Shown piece by piece: positions 1-6,862 of a DNA stretch of 7,008 nucleotides. Position numbers and translations under genes: made by a program. This stretch comes from an uncultured Oscillospiraceae bacterium (lineage in GTDB: Bacteria; Bacillota; Clostridia; Oscillospirales; Oscillospiraceae), in contig CAAFMG010000094.1 in NCBI GenBank assembly GCA_900763965.1, positions 1 to 7,008 of the forward strand, in the 5' to 3' direction. The notes beneath the pieces were generated by a model that was not told the origin of the DNA, did not search any database, and saw only the letters and a list, made by a program, of their open reading frames with translations. How positions within the stretch are numbered: position 1 is the stretch's first letter; each line of letters starts with the position of its first letter.

Positions 1-1235
1 TGTCTGGGCAGCACCAGCAGGATCCCCAGCACCCGCAGAAGGCAGATGGACAAAAGGGTCAGGATCATGGGCCTGACCGTATCACCCGTTCCGCAGCATG
101 CGCCGGAAAAGCTTTCCGCCAAAGCATAAAACAGGAAAAATGGGGCCATTCGCCGCATAAAAGCAACCGCCTGGGGTACGACTGCCGCCGCATCCTGCAC
201 GGGAACAAACAGGCCGCCCAGCGGGGCCGTCAGGAAATACAGGCCAAGGCTTACCGTCCCCACTGCGGCCACGGACATGGCCGCACCGATCCGATTGCCT
301 TTACAGACCCTGTCCCAACGTCCCGCCCCCATATTCTGGGCGGTATAGGTCGTCAGTGCCGGCCCCATGGCATCCGCCAGGAGCCAGATCAGCATATCCA
401 GCTTGTCGCAGACGCCCCAGGCCGCAATGGTGTCTGTTCCCATCGTGTTCACCGCTGCCTGCACAATGGAATTGGCCACCGGGAACAGCACCGATTGCAG
501 TGCCAGCGGAATGCCGGTCCGTACCATGGCCCACAGGTGTTCCAGCCACCGCCGGAGCCGCCGTGCGCCGATCCTTTGCGGCAGTTTTTTCCCTGCCATC
601 CACAGTGCCATTGCCGCACTGACCATCTGGGCAAAAACCGTTGCGATCGCCGCACCTGCGGTTCCCATCTCCAGCCCGCCCACCAGCAGAATGTCTCCCA
701 CAATGTTGATAATCGAACTGACCAGCAGAATATACAGGGGACTTTTGGAATTTCCAAAGGCACGCAGGACACCGGAGGCCATGTTGTATAAAATCATGGC
801 CCAAATGCCCCCGAAATAAATTCTCGTATATTCCAGGGTCTGAGCATAAATATCCTCCGGGACCTGCATGAATTGCAAAAGCACAGGTGTCAGCAGAACA
901 CCTCCTACTGCGCACAGGATCCCAAGTACCACCGCCAAGGCTCCGGCTGAGAGCATGCAGGAGCGCAATCCGTCCCGGTTCTCCGCACCAAAGTGCCGGG
1001 AAATCAGGATGGTCGCCCCGGCAGCAAGGCCGTTCATAAAATTGATGGGAAACCGAAAGAGCGTATGCACGGAATCAATGGCCGCCAGTGCGGTCTTCCC
1101 GGCAATGCGCCCAACGATCACCGCATCCGCCGTCACATACAGCTGCTGCACCAGGCTGCTGAGCATCAGCGGCACCACAAAGGCCAGCAGGGCAGAACCG
1201 ATGGGGCCGGAAATCAGGCTTTCGTTTCTTTTCAC
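1..1235 (-). CDS. MATE-family multidrug/metabolite efflux protein (3' part beyond window)
   Basis: Open reading frame from a GTG at 1235 to the left edge, 411 codons without a stop. MATE proteins are usually about 450 residues, so only the last part is missing. They are cytoplasmic-membrane antiporters that export drugs or metabolites using a H+ or Na+ gradient. The translation starts MKRNESLISG and shows the two homologous MatE halves, about residues 12-175 and 235-395. Family-type stretches include QQLYVTADAVIVGR (30-43), VLRAFGNSKSPLYILL (156-171), NIVGDILLVGGLEMGTAGAA (177-196) and TAQNMGAGRWDRV (298-310), with about ten hydrophobic segments. The GTG lies 6 nt after the upstream ATPase stop. 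An AGGAAAGG ribosome binding site at 1245-1252 sits inside the end of that gene, and an in-frame TAG at 1242-1244 excludes an earlier start. It is therefore probably co-transcribed with the importer. Its substrate cannot be read from the sequence. Confidence 0.9.
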   Translation of the reverse strand, partial: MKRNESLISGPIGSALLAFVVPLMLSSLVQQLYVTADAVIVGRIAGKTALAAIDSVHTLFRFPINFMNGLAAGATILISRHFGAENRDGLRSCMLSAGALAVVLGILCAVGGVLLTPVLLQFMQVPEDIYAQTLEYTRIYFGGIWAMILYNMASGVLRAFGNSKSPLYILLVSSIINIVGDILLVGGLEMGTAGAAIATVFAQMVSAAMALWMAGKKLPQRIGARRLRRWLEHLWAMVRTGIPLALQSVLFPVANSIVQAAVNTMGTDTIAAWGVCDKLDMLIWLLADAMGPALTTYTAQNMGAGRWDRVCKGNRIGAAMSVAAVGTVSLGLYFLTAPLGGLFVPVQDAAAVVPQAVAFMRRMAPFFLFYALAESFSGACCGTGDTVRPMILTLLSICLLRVLGILLVLPR

Positions 1236-1241
1236 GCCATC

Positions 1242-2207
1242 CTACCTTTCCTCAGGAAACAGATGACAGGCCACGCCGTGTTCTTTGGACAGCCAGCGCA
1301 TTTCCGGTTTTTCCTGGGCGCACTTTTCAAAGCATTGGCTGCAACGATCCCGAAATGGGCAGCCCGCCGGAATATCCAGGGGGCTGGGTGGCTCCGAGTC
1401 AATAACCGTAATAGGCTTCCTCGGGTCCGTATCCAGGTCCAGGACTGCATCAATGAGTGTACGGGTATAGGGGTGCCGGGCCTGAGTGCGCAAATTCTCC
1501 CCAGGTAAAATCTCCACCACCCTGCCCAGATACATGACCGCCACCTGATGGGCCACGCTCTGCACCAAAGCAATGTCATGGCAGATAAAGCCTATGGTAA
1601 GGCCCTGCTCTCTCTGAAGTTTAACGATCAGTTCGATTATATTTTTCTGTACGGATACATCCAATGCTGCCGTTGCCTCATCCAAAATCAGGATCTCAGG
1701 CTGGAGGGCCAACGCCCGGGCAATTGCTACCCGCTGCCGCTGACCGCCGCTCATGCTGTGAGGGTAACGGTCTTCAAAATCTCCGGGCAGCTCCACCATT
1801 TCCAGGAGGCTGCGGCATACCGCGGCCTTTTCCTTTGGGGCGATCAGGCCAAAATTCAGCAAAGGCTCACAGACAATATCCCGCACCCTCATTTTGGGAT
1901 TGAACGATGCGCCGGGATCCTGAAAAACCATCTGAATGTGCCGCCGTGTCTGCCGTAGCTTCTCTCCCCGAAGGGCCGTAATATCCTGGCCCCGATACAG
2001 GATCTGCCCGCTGTCCGGCCGGTCCAACGCTACCAGGAATCGCATAAATGTGCTTTTGCCGCAGCCGGATTCCCCTACAAGACCCAGCGTTTTTCCCTTT
2101 ACCAGCTGCAATGAGACATCCTCATTTGCCCGCAGCCATCGGCCGTCAGAAGCGGGATAGCTTTTGCAAACATGCAGGGCCTCCATGATCACTTCCGGCT
2201 CAGACAT
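1242..2207 (-). CDS. Nik/Dpp/Opp-type ABC transporter ATPase, second subunit (NikE/OppF-like)
   Basis: ATP-hydrolysing subunit of a nickel/peptide-class ABC importer, acting on the cytoplasmic face with the ATPase encoded just upstream. The 321-residue product has Walker A GESGCGKS (45-52), Q-loop Q96, signature SGGQRQR (153-159), Walker B EILILDEA (171-178, Glu177), D-loop ALD (181-183) and H-loop His210. The C-terminus carries the oligo_HPY extension: HPYTRTL (245-251), then a cysteine-rich CPFRDRC motif (Cys283, 289, 292, 296) and Cys314. In some DppD-type ATPases this extension binds an Fe-S cluster, so cluster binding here is inference. I chose the ATG at 2207 because GGGAGGT (2215-2221) lies 7 nt ahead of it and the homology begins there; an earlier in-frame start at 2261 lacks both. 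The gene overlaps the preceding one by 8 nt, which suggests translational coupling. Confidence 0.95.
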   Translation of the reverse strand: MSEPEVIMEALHVCKSYPASDGRWLRANEDVSLQLVKGKTLGLVGESGCGKSTFMRFLVALDRPDSGQILYRGQDITALRGEKLRQTRRHIQMVFQDPGASFNPKMRVRDIVCEPLLNFGLIAPKEKAAVCRSLLEMVELPGDFEDRYPHSMSGGQRQRVAIARALALQPEILILDEATAALDVSVQKNIIELIVKLQREQGLTIGFICHDIALVQSVAHQVAVMYLGRVVEILPGENLRTQARHPYTRTLIDAVLDLDTDPRKPITVIDSEPPSPLDIPAGCPFRDRCSQCFEKCAQEKPEMRWLSKEHGVACHLFPEER

Positions 2208-2982
2208 AACGCACACCTCCCAACGTCGGAACGGATTCCAGCAGACTTCTTGTATAGGCATTGGTAGAAGATTGGAGAATGGTGTCCCGGTTCCCCGCCT
2301 CCTCGATGCGCCCCTGGCGCATCACCAGAATACGGTCTGACAAATAGGCGGCAACGCCCAGATTATGGGTGACCAGCAGGATTGCCGTTCCATAATCCCT
2401 GCGCAGTCTGGCCATCTCCCCGACGATCTGGGCCTGGGTCGTCACATCCAGCGCAGAGGTGGGTTCATCCGCCAGCAGCAGCTTCGGCTCATAGCTCATG
2501 GCCATGGCAATGCCCACCCGCTGCTGCATACCGCCGGAGAGCTGAAAGGGATAGGAGCACATGATATTTTCAGGGCTGGGCAGTCGCATTCTGGCAAGCA
2601 TTTGGGTTCCTTTTTTCCAGGCTTCTTTTTTTGTCAGTTTCTCATGGGTTCGCAGATACTCCGCAAAAACGGCACCGATTTTGCGGGTAGGATTCATCAT
2701 GGCCCCGCTGTCCTGAAAAATCATGGAAATCTCCCGCCCTCGGACGGTGCGCCACTGCTCCGGGGTAACATCCAGAAGATCCTTTCCGTCAAATACAATA
2801 TTCCCCTGGGTAACAGCACCGCCTCCCGGCAACAGCCCCAGGATCCCACGGATCACGCTGGTTTTCCCGCTGCCGCTCTCGCCCACCAGACTGACGATCT
2901 CACCAGGCTCCATATGCAAAGAAAAATCCTCCACAGCCTGAGTTTCCCCATAGGCGATGGTAACATGGTCCAGTTCCAGCAT
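2200..2982 (-). CDS. Nik/Dpp/Opp-type ABC transporter ATPase, first subunit (NikD/OppD-like)
   Basis: First of two nonidentical ATPases powering the importer. The 260-residue product has Walker A GESGSGKT (34-41), Q-loop Gln90 in MIFQDSG, signature LSGGMQQR (148-155), Walker B LLLADEP (168-174, Glu173), D-loop SALD (176-179) and H-loop His206. All catalytic positions are intact. The C-terminus ends shortly after NAYTRSLLESVP, so the cysteine-rich oligo_HPY tail present on the partner ATPase is absent. This short/long pairing resembles NikD/NikE. The start is placed at ATG 2982, 9 nt after AAGGAGG (2992-2998), giving a 4-nt gap from the NikC-like stop. A TTG at 3006 would add eight residues rich in arginine and has no such site. 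The stop overlaps the next start by 8 nt. Confidence 0.95.
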   Translation of the reverse strand: MLELDHVTIAYGETQAVEDFSLHMEPGEIVSLVGESGSGKTSVIRGILGLLPGGGAVTQGNIVFDGKDLLDVTPEQWRTVRGREISMIFQDSGAMMNPTRKIGAVFAEYLRTHEKLTKKEAWKKGTQMLARMRLPSPENIMCSYPFQLSGGMQQRVGIAMAMSYEPKLLLADEPTSALDVTTQAQIVGEMARLRRDYGTAILLVTHNLGVAAYLSDRILVMRQGRIEEAGNRDTILQSSTNAYTRSLLESVPTLGGVRYV

Positions 2983-2986
2983 TTTT

Positions 2987-3814
2987 CTACGCCTCCTTGG
3001 GGTCAAGAATATCCCGCACGGAATCTCCCAGCATGTTAAAAACCGTAACGACCAGGAAAATGGCCAATCCCGGGAAGATCATCATCCAGGGTGCGGACTG
3101 CATACAGGCACGGCCTTCGTTGAGCATATAGCCCCATTCCGGCGCGGGGGGCCTGGTACCGAAGCCCAGAAACGACAGTGCCGCCAGTTCCAGCATCATG
3201 CCGCCAATATCTGTAGTGGCCGTAATGATCAGCGTGGGCAGGGCGTTGGGAAGCATATAAGAAAAAAGCATATGCTTTGTTTTGGAGCCTGTCACAATGG
3301 CCGCTGACACATAATCCCGGTCCCGGATCTTCAAAACCAGGCTTCTGGAAAGTCTTGCGTACTTGGTCCAGTTGACCAGGACAATGGCGATGATCGCATT
3401 CCGGCTGCCCGCCCCCATAATTCCGGCAACAGCCAGAGCCAGCACCAGGCCGGGAAAGGCCAGCATCATATCCGCAATGCGCATGATCACCCCATCGACC
3501 CAGCCCCCAAAATATCCGGCCGTCACGCCTGCCGCAGTGCCAACCAGGAAAATCAGAGCGACCACACCAAAGGTCGCACTGAGAGAAGCTCTTGCTCCAT
3601 AAATGACCCGGGTGAAAATATCCCGGCCCATTTTATCGGTGCCAAAAATATGCGCCCGGCTGGGTGCCTCCAGGGCCTCCGTCAGAGAACCTTTCAGGGG
3701 ATCCGCACCGCCGGTCACCACCGGGGCAAATATCGCCCCCAGGATGATCAGCAGAGCCAGAATCAGGAAAAATGTAAACTGCTTATGGGCAAGGAAGAAA
3801 TTTTTCTTTTTCAT
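2987..3814 (-). CDS. Nik/Dpp/Opp-type ABC transporter permease, NikC/DppC-like
   Basis: Integral membrane permease forming the translocation channel with the NikB-like partner. The 275-residue product starts MKKKNFFLAHK and has an N-terminal membrane segment (about 13-32). The HIFGTDKMGRD motif (55-65) is a hallmark of the OppC/DppC/NikC class. The BPD_transp_1 core follows, with segments near 79-100, 113-133, 137-149, 193-215 and 245-265. The cytoplasmic EAA coupling loop is DYVSAAIVTGSKTKHMLFSY (167-186) followed by MLPNALP, and the class motif LSFLGFGTRPPAPEWGYML spans 213-231. Length is normal for the family. Its ATG overlaps the preceding TGA as ATGA (4 nt), with AAAGGAG (3823-3829) 8 nt upstream, so it is probably translationally coupled to the partner permease. 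Confidence 0.95.
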   Translation of the reverse strand: MKKKNFFLAHKQFTFFLILALLIILGAIFAPVVTGGADPLKGSLTEALEAPSRAHIFGTDKMGRDIFTRVIYGARASLSATFGVVALIFLVGTAAGVTAGYFGGWVDGVIMRIADMMLAFPGLVLALAVAGIMGAGSRNAIIAIVLVNWTKYARLSRSLVLKIRDRDYVSAAIVTGSKTKHMLFSYMLPNALPTLIITATTDIGGMMLELAALSFLGFGTRPPAPEWGYMLNEGRACMQSAPWMMIFPGLAIFLVVTVFNMLGDSVRDILDPKEA

Positions 3815-4758
3815 CGTATCTGCTCCTTTGCCCGCATTCTGGGGTCTACGGCCCCATAGGAGGCATCTACCAGAAGATTGATGACCATGTAAATCAGTGC
3901 CAGCCAGAGAACGTACCCCTGAATCAGATTATAGTCGCTGGAAGTGATGGCCGAAACCGCCAGATTTCCCAATCCGGGATAGGAAAAAATCACTTCTACC
4001 ACACTGGTACCACCAAGCAGACTGCCAACGGACAGTCCAAACATGGTGATAAGCGGCAGCAGCGCATTGGGGAACACGTTTCTCCACAAAATCACGGATT
4101 CCCGAACGCCCCTGGCCCTGGCCCCCACCACATAGTCCTGGTTCATCTCTTCCAGAACCGCCGTGCGGACCTGCCTGGTATATTTAGAGGACATGGCAAG
4201 GGCCAGTGTCAGCGCAGGCAGAAAAATACTGCGCAGATCCCCGGCAGAACTGATGACGGGAAAGACCTTTATATGAACGCAGAACGCCAGCATCAGCAGC
4301 AGGCCCACCCAGAAATTCGGCATGGCACAGCCTACAAAGGTCAGCCCCCGTACCAGATAATCGATCCACCGATCCTTATAAACTGCGGACAGCATACCAA
4401 GAGGCACTGCCAGAAGCAGCATCAGGCCCATGGAAAGCAGGGTCAGCTTCACCGTAGGCCAAAGCCGCCCCAGAAGCAGTTCCGTCACCGGCTTGTTCAG
4501 CGTATAGGATTTTCCGAAGTCTCCCCGCAGACAGTTCCGCAGCCAGCGGAGATACTGGGTCGGCAGCGGATCGTTGAGGCCCAGTTCTTCCCTGGTTTCC
4601 GCCACCAGTTCCTCCGTGGGCATGATCCCTGCGGCAGTATACATATTGCGCACAGGGTCTCCTGGAGACAGATAGGTCAGCAAAAAAGTCACAAAGCTGA
4701 TACCCACCAGCACCACCAGGATCTGCGCCAGCCGAAGGGCCAGTTTTTTCTTCTTCAA
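3811..4758 (-). CDS. Nik/Dpp/Opp-type ABC transporter permease, NikB/DppB-like
   Basis: The other membrane channel subunit, 315 residues, a typical length. The N-terminal membrane segment is about residues 7-29 and runs into the class motif TYLSPGDPVR (28-37). The external region contains ELGLNDPLPTQYLRWL (58-73) and GDFGKSY (79-85). The remaining membrane segments lie near 99-125, 134-160, 176-192, 232-256 and 280-299. The EAA loop is DYVVGARARGVRESVILWRN (208-227), and VEVIFSYPGLGNLAV (254-268) is typical of NikB/DppB. The start codon is TTG at 4758: GAGGAG (4767-4772) sits 8 nt upstream and the reading begins MKKKKLALRL, a sensible positive N-terminus before the first helix. It is separated from the binding-protein gene by a 66-nt spacer with a hairpin and overlaps the next permease by 4 nt. 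Confidence 0.95.
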   Translation of the reverse strand: MKKKKLALRLAQILVVLVGISFVTFLLTYLSPGDPVRNMYTAAGIMPTEELVAETREELGLNDPLPTQYLRWLRNCLRGDFGKSYTLNKPVTELLLGRLWPTVKLTLLSMGLMLLLAVPLGMLSAVYKDRWIDYLVRGLTFVGCAMPNFWVGLLLMLAFCVHIKVFPVISSAGDLRSIFLPALTLALAMSSKYTRQVRTAVLEEMNQDYVVGARARGVRESVILWRNVFPNALLPLITMFGLSVGSLLGGTSVVEVIFSYPGLGNLAVSAITSSDYNLIQGYVLWLALIYMVINLLVDASYGAVDPRMRAKEQIR

Positions 4759-4766
4759 GGCCGATT

Positions 4767-4772
4767 CTCCTC
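4767..4772 (-). promoter_or_regulatory. Ribosome binding site fixing the TTG start of the NikB-like permease
   Basis: On the minus strand GAGGAG lies 8 nt before the TTG at 4758. It is the only good Shine-Dalgarno match near the 5' end of this frame, so it supports a non-ATG start. It lies just after the intergenic hairpin and is not paired in it, so translation of the permease should stay possible when the hairpin forms. Confidence 0.75.
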
Positions 4773-4780
4773 TCTTTATA

Positions 4781-4808
4781 CACAGCCGAGGCTTTGGCCC
4801 CGGCTGTG
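4781..4808 (-). promoter_or_regulatory. Strong intergenic RNA hairpin between binding-protein and permease genes
   Basis: On the minus strand CACAGCCGGGGC and GCCTCGGCTGTG pair over 12 bp (one G-U) around a CAAA loop. It starts about 16 nt after the stop codon of the binding protein. TATAAAG follows rather than a U-run, so it is not a classic intrinsic terminator. In many ABC import operons a hairpin at this position protects the upstream message or partly reduces downstream expression, giving excess binding protein over membrane subunits. That role is inferred here. Confidence 0.7.
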
Positions 4809-4824
4809 CGAGAAACGTTTTTCT

Positions 4825-6393
4825 TTAGGCAGGTACGATTTCTGTGGTCAGCCAGTAGTAGTCCGCCGTATGGATATGGGCGAAGCCCACGTTCTTGGAG
4901 TAGATCATGGAGGAATTGTAGTAGCCGTCCACAATGACCAGGGCGTCGTCGATGACGATCTGCTGCATCTGCTGGATCAGGTCTGCCCGCTTTTCAGTGT
5001 CCATCTCACCCTTGAGCTGCTCATAGAGGGCATCGTATTCGGGGTTGCTGTAGCCGCAGTAGGTACCGTCTGTGGTCCAGTTTGCCATATACTCAAAGGG
5101 ATCGCCGGTGCCCACTGTGGTCCAGTTGTTATTATTGAGATCGTACTCGCCCGCCGCCAGCTTGCTCCACTGATCGTCCGAGCTGCCGAAATCCGCGGTG
5201 CAGGCAATGCCGATTTCCGCCAGATACTGCATATGCGCATTGGAAAAATCATTGAGCATCCGGTTTTCATAGGAAACATAGCGTAGGTCGATTTTCTTTC
5301 CGTCCAGTTCCCGGAAACCGTCGCCATCGGAGTCCACGATGCCCGCATCGTCCAGCAGTTTCTTTGCCCCCTCAGGGTCATACTTATAGGGGTTTACCAG
5401 CTTGTCATAGCCATAGCTCAGTGTGGAGGGCAGGACAGAGAAGCCGGCAGTGTACAGCCCGCCAATGGTCTTGGAGGAGCAGATGGTATCATTGTCAATG
5501 CCCATGAGAATGGCCTGCCGGAGGGTCTTGTTGCCCAGAACACCGTTCAGGTTCATCCAGCTGAAACCGCAGCGTACACCGGAGGCAATGTCCACCGTGT
5601 AATTGGCGTCCTGCTGGAAGTTCTGGATGTCCGAAACATTGGTGATGTTCTCCACCAGGTCCACCTGGCCGCTCTGCAGTGCCATGGTCTTGGCAGAGGC
5701 ATCGCCCATAAAGAGAATATGGACCTTGTCATAGGGTACTTTTTCCCGATAGTTGGGGTTGGCTTTCATATCGTAACCCACACCCACGCCGTTGAATTTG
5801 TCGATCATATAGGGACCGGTACCGATGGCACCGTTGTCAAAATCCTTTGTATGCTCCACATCCAGGATCGCCATCACCGGATAGGCCAGCTGGCCGGGCA
5901 AATTGGCATAGGGCTTGGAGGTCACGATGGTAACGGTATTGGCGGCATCATCGGCAGTCACCTCCGCCTCATATTCCAGGTATTTCTGAGGCTTGGCAGA
6001 ACCGCCGGGACCCACCTCTTTCAGGTAATCAAAATAGGCCTTTACGCTGGAGGGAGTAAGGGGGCAGCCATCGGAAAATTTGATGTCCTTTTTCAGGGTA
6101 ATGACCCACTGGGTGTGTTCGTCATTGACCGTATAGCTCTCCGCCAGCCATGGCTCCACATTCATATTGTCGTCAAATCGAAACAGTGCTTCACTGATGC
6201 CATAGCGCATACAGTTCCAGGAGGAACTGATGGCCATAGCCGTGTTGACGGACCCGTCATCATACATCTGACAGCCGAAGTTCAGTACCTTTTGGGATGT
6301 CTCCTCTTTGGCATCCCCTTGCTTCCCGGCACAGCCGGAGAGCAGCAATGCAGCGCACAGGAGCAACGCCATCCATGTTTTCCGATGTTTCAT
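4825..6393 (-). CDS. Lipoprotein solute-binding protein, SBP_bac_5 family (NikA/DppA/OppA class)
   Basis: Extracytoplasmic binding protein that delivers ligand to the permeases. The 522-residue product begins MKHRKTWMALLL with a lipoprotein signal peptide; the lipobox LSGC places the acylated cysteine at residue 21. The mature protein is a full-length SBP_bac_5 domain. Family features are LAESYTV (83-89), WVITLKKDIKFSDGCPLTPS (96-115), GTGPYMIDKF (191-200), ALQSGQVDLVENIT (238-251), RQAILMGID (292-300) and YSNPEYDALYEQL (448-460). DSDGDGF (354-360) resembles a calcium-binding loop. AHIHTADYYW near the C-terminus (505-514) offers two histidines that could touch a metal, but this is a guess. 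ATG 6393 has AAAGGA (6403-6408) 9 nt upstream. It is the first gene after a cobalamin riboswitch and terminator, so expression should fall when cobalamin is plentiful. Family alone allows nickel, cobalt, metal-chelate or peptide ligands; cobalt is favoured by the riboswitch. Confidence 0.95.
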   Translation of the reverse strand: MKHRKTWMALLLCAALLLSGCAGKQGDAKEETSQKVLNFGCQMYDDGSVNTAMAISSSWNCMRYGISEALFRFDDNMNVEPWLAESYTVNDEHTQWVITLKKDIKFSDGCPLTPSSVKAYFDYLKEVGPGGSAKPQKYLEYEAEVTADDAANTVTIVTSKPYANLPGQLAYPVMAILDVEHTKDFDNGAIGTGPYMIDKFNGVGVGYDMKANPNYREKVPYDKVHILFMGDASAKTMALQSGQVDLVENITNVSDIQNFQQDANYTVDIASGVRCGFSWMNLNGVLGNKTLRQAILMGIDNDTICSSKTIGGLYTAGFSVLPSTLSYGYDKLVNPYKYDPEGAKKLLDDAGIVDSDGDGFRELDGKKIDLRYVSYENRMLNDFSNAHMQYLAEIGIACTADFGSSDDQWSKLAAGEYDLNNNNWTTVGTGDPFEYMANWTTDGTYCGYSNPEYDALYEQLKGEMDTEKRADLIQQMQQIVIDDALVIVDGYYNSSMIYSKNVGFAHIHTADYYWLTTEIVPA

Positions 6394-6434
6394 ACCTTAT
6401 CATCCTTTCATAATTTGTTCCCAAAATACGGCGC

Positions 6435-6460
6435 AAAAAAAGCCGGACTTCCGTCCGACT
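6435..6460 (-). terminator. Rho-independent terminator of the riboswitch expression platform
   Basis: On the minus strand AGTCGGAC pairs with GTCCGGCT (8 bp, one G-U) around a GGAA tetraloop, followed directly by seven T residues (6435-6441). It lies about 90 nt after the cobalamin aptamer and about 40 nt before the binding-protein start codon. This placement suggests control by premature transcription termination rather than by hiding the ribosome binding site, which lies well downstream at 6403-6408. Confidence 0.85.
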
Positions 6461-6552
6461 AAAAAAACATACGCAAAGGAGACACCGCCAAAAATGGCAA
6501 CAGCTACATTTTGCAGAATGATCCCTGTCCGACGCAAGTGCATTCTCAAAAA

Positions 6553-6728
6553 TAAGCAGGTCTCCTGACTTAAGTTACGTCCGCAGCGCCTTCCCAAAAA
6601 ATCAGTGGCATCATGCTGCATCCTGGCTATCACAGTGACGGGATCGTTCCGGAATCACACCGGCTTCCCTTTTCATCGGGCAAACGCCCGAACTTATTTT
6701 CAGCGGCCAAAAGGCCGACTTTGTGAAC
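6553..6728 (-). ncRNA. Cobalamin (B12) riboswitch aptamer
   Basis: Cis-acting leader RNA that binds cobalamin. Read on the minus strand, the conserved core is present in order: AAAGGGAAGCCGGTGTGATT and CCGGAACGATCCCGTCACTG (about 6634-6673), GCCAGGATGC, GATGCCACTG, GGGAAGGC, and finally the B12 box AAGTCAGGAGACCTGCTT (6554-6571). Two peripheral hairpins precede the core, CGGCCTTTTGGCCG and CGGGCGTTTGCCCG. No conserved block appears to be missing. It sits between a strong promoter and an intrinsic terminator, upstream of the Nik-like transport operon. Known cobalamin riboswitches repress B12 synthesis, corrinoid uptake or cobalt uptake genes when ligand is abundant. The outer boundaries are approximate. 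Confidence 0.95.
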
Positions 6729-6736
6729 TTTTCATT

Positions 6737-6765
6737 ATTATTGCATAACATATTCGTCCTGTCAA
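6737..6765 (-). promoter_or_regulatory. Sigma-A-type promoter of the riboswitch-controlled operon
   Basis: On the minus strand a perfect -35 TTGACA (6760-6765) and AATAAT (6737-6742, one mismatch to TATAAT) are separated by 17 nt. Transcription would start near 6730, just before the first hairpin of the cobalamin aptamer, which agrees with the aptamer boundary. The untranslated leader would then be about 340 nt, all accounted for by the aptamer, linker, terminator and ribosome binding site. Confidence 0.85.
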
Positions 6766-6835
6766 CAAAATAATGATAGAATTAAATACATTTTTATTTG
6801 AAAATGTCAAAACCCAGAAAGCAGACCCCAACGAT

Positions 6836-6858
6836 ATGAAAAAGTCCGGATTTTTCAT
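6836..6858. repeat. 22-nt palindrome interrupted by one extra base
   Basis: ATGAAAAA-G-TCCGGA-TTTTTCAT: removing the single G at 6844 leaves a perfect 22-nt palindrome. It can be a hairpin in RNA from either strand or an operator-like site in DNA. It lies about 70 bp upstream of the riboswitch promoter -35 and 5 bp before the tRNA-like element. The 6766-6862 spacer otherwise shows only AT-rich DNA and a weak TTTGA/TCAAA inverted repeat at 6797-6811. I see no gene and no convincing plus-strand promoter there. Confidence 0.5.
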
Positions 6859-6862
6859 GTAC

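Noticed and set aside
2365..3039. Plus-strand 224-codon frame opposite the first ATPase
   Set aside because: It is antisense to a gene with all ABC motifs intact and has no recognisable domain or start signal.
4376..4783. Minus-strand frame overlapping the NikB-like permease
   Set aside because: It is a frameshifted reading of the same DNA; the permease frame has a good ribosome binding site and full-length homology.
4273..5286. Long plus-strand frame opposite the NikB-like and binding-protein genes
   Set aside because: It lies antisense to two clearly homologous genes, spans their junction, is rich in His/Gln/Arg as expected of a shadow frame and has no family features.
5719..6462. Plus-strand frame opposite the binding-protein N-terminus
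   Set aside because: It is antisense to the lipoprotein gene and runs through its signal peptide, ribosome binding site and the terminator.
6400..6633. Minus-strand 77-codon reading frame running through the leader
   Set aside because: It overlaps the cobalamin aptamer, linker and terminator, has no ribosome binding site and its composition is explained by the RNA structures.
6798..6840. Plus-strand promoter for the tRNA-like element
   Set aside because: TTGAAA (6798-6803) and TATGAA (6835-6840) are too far apart and no better pair with 16-18 nt spacing was found.
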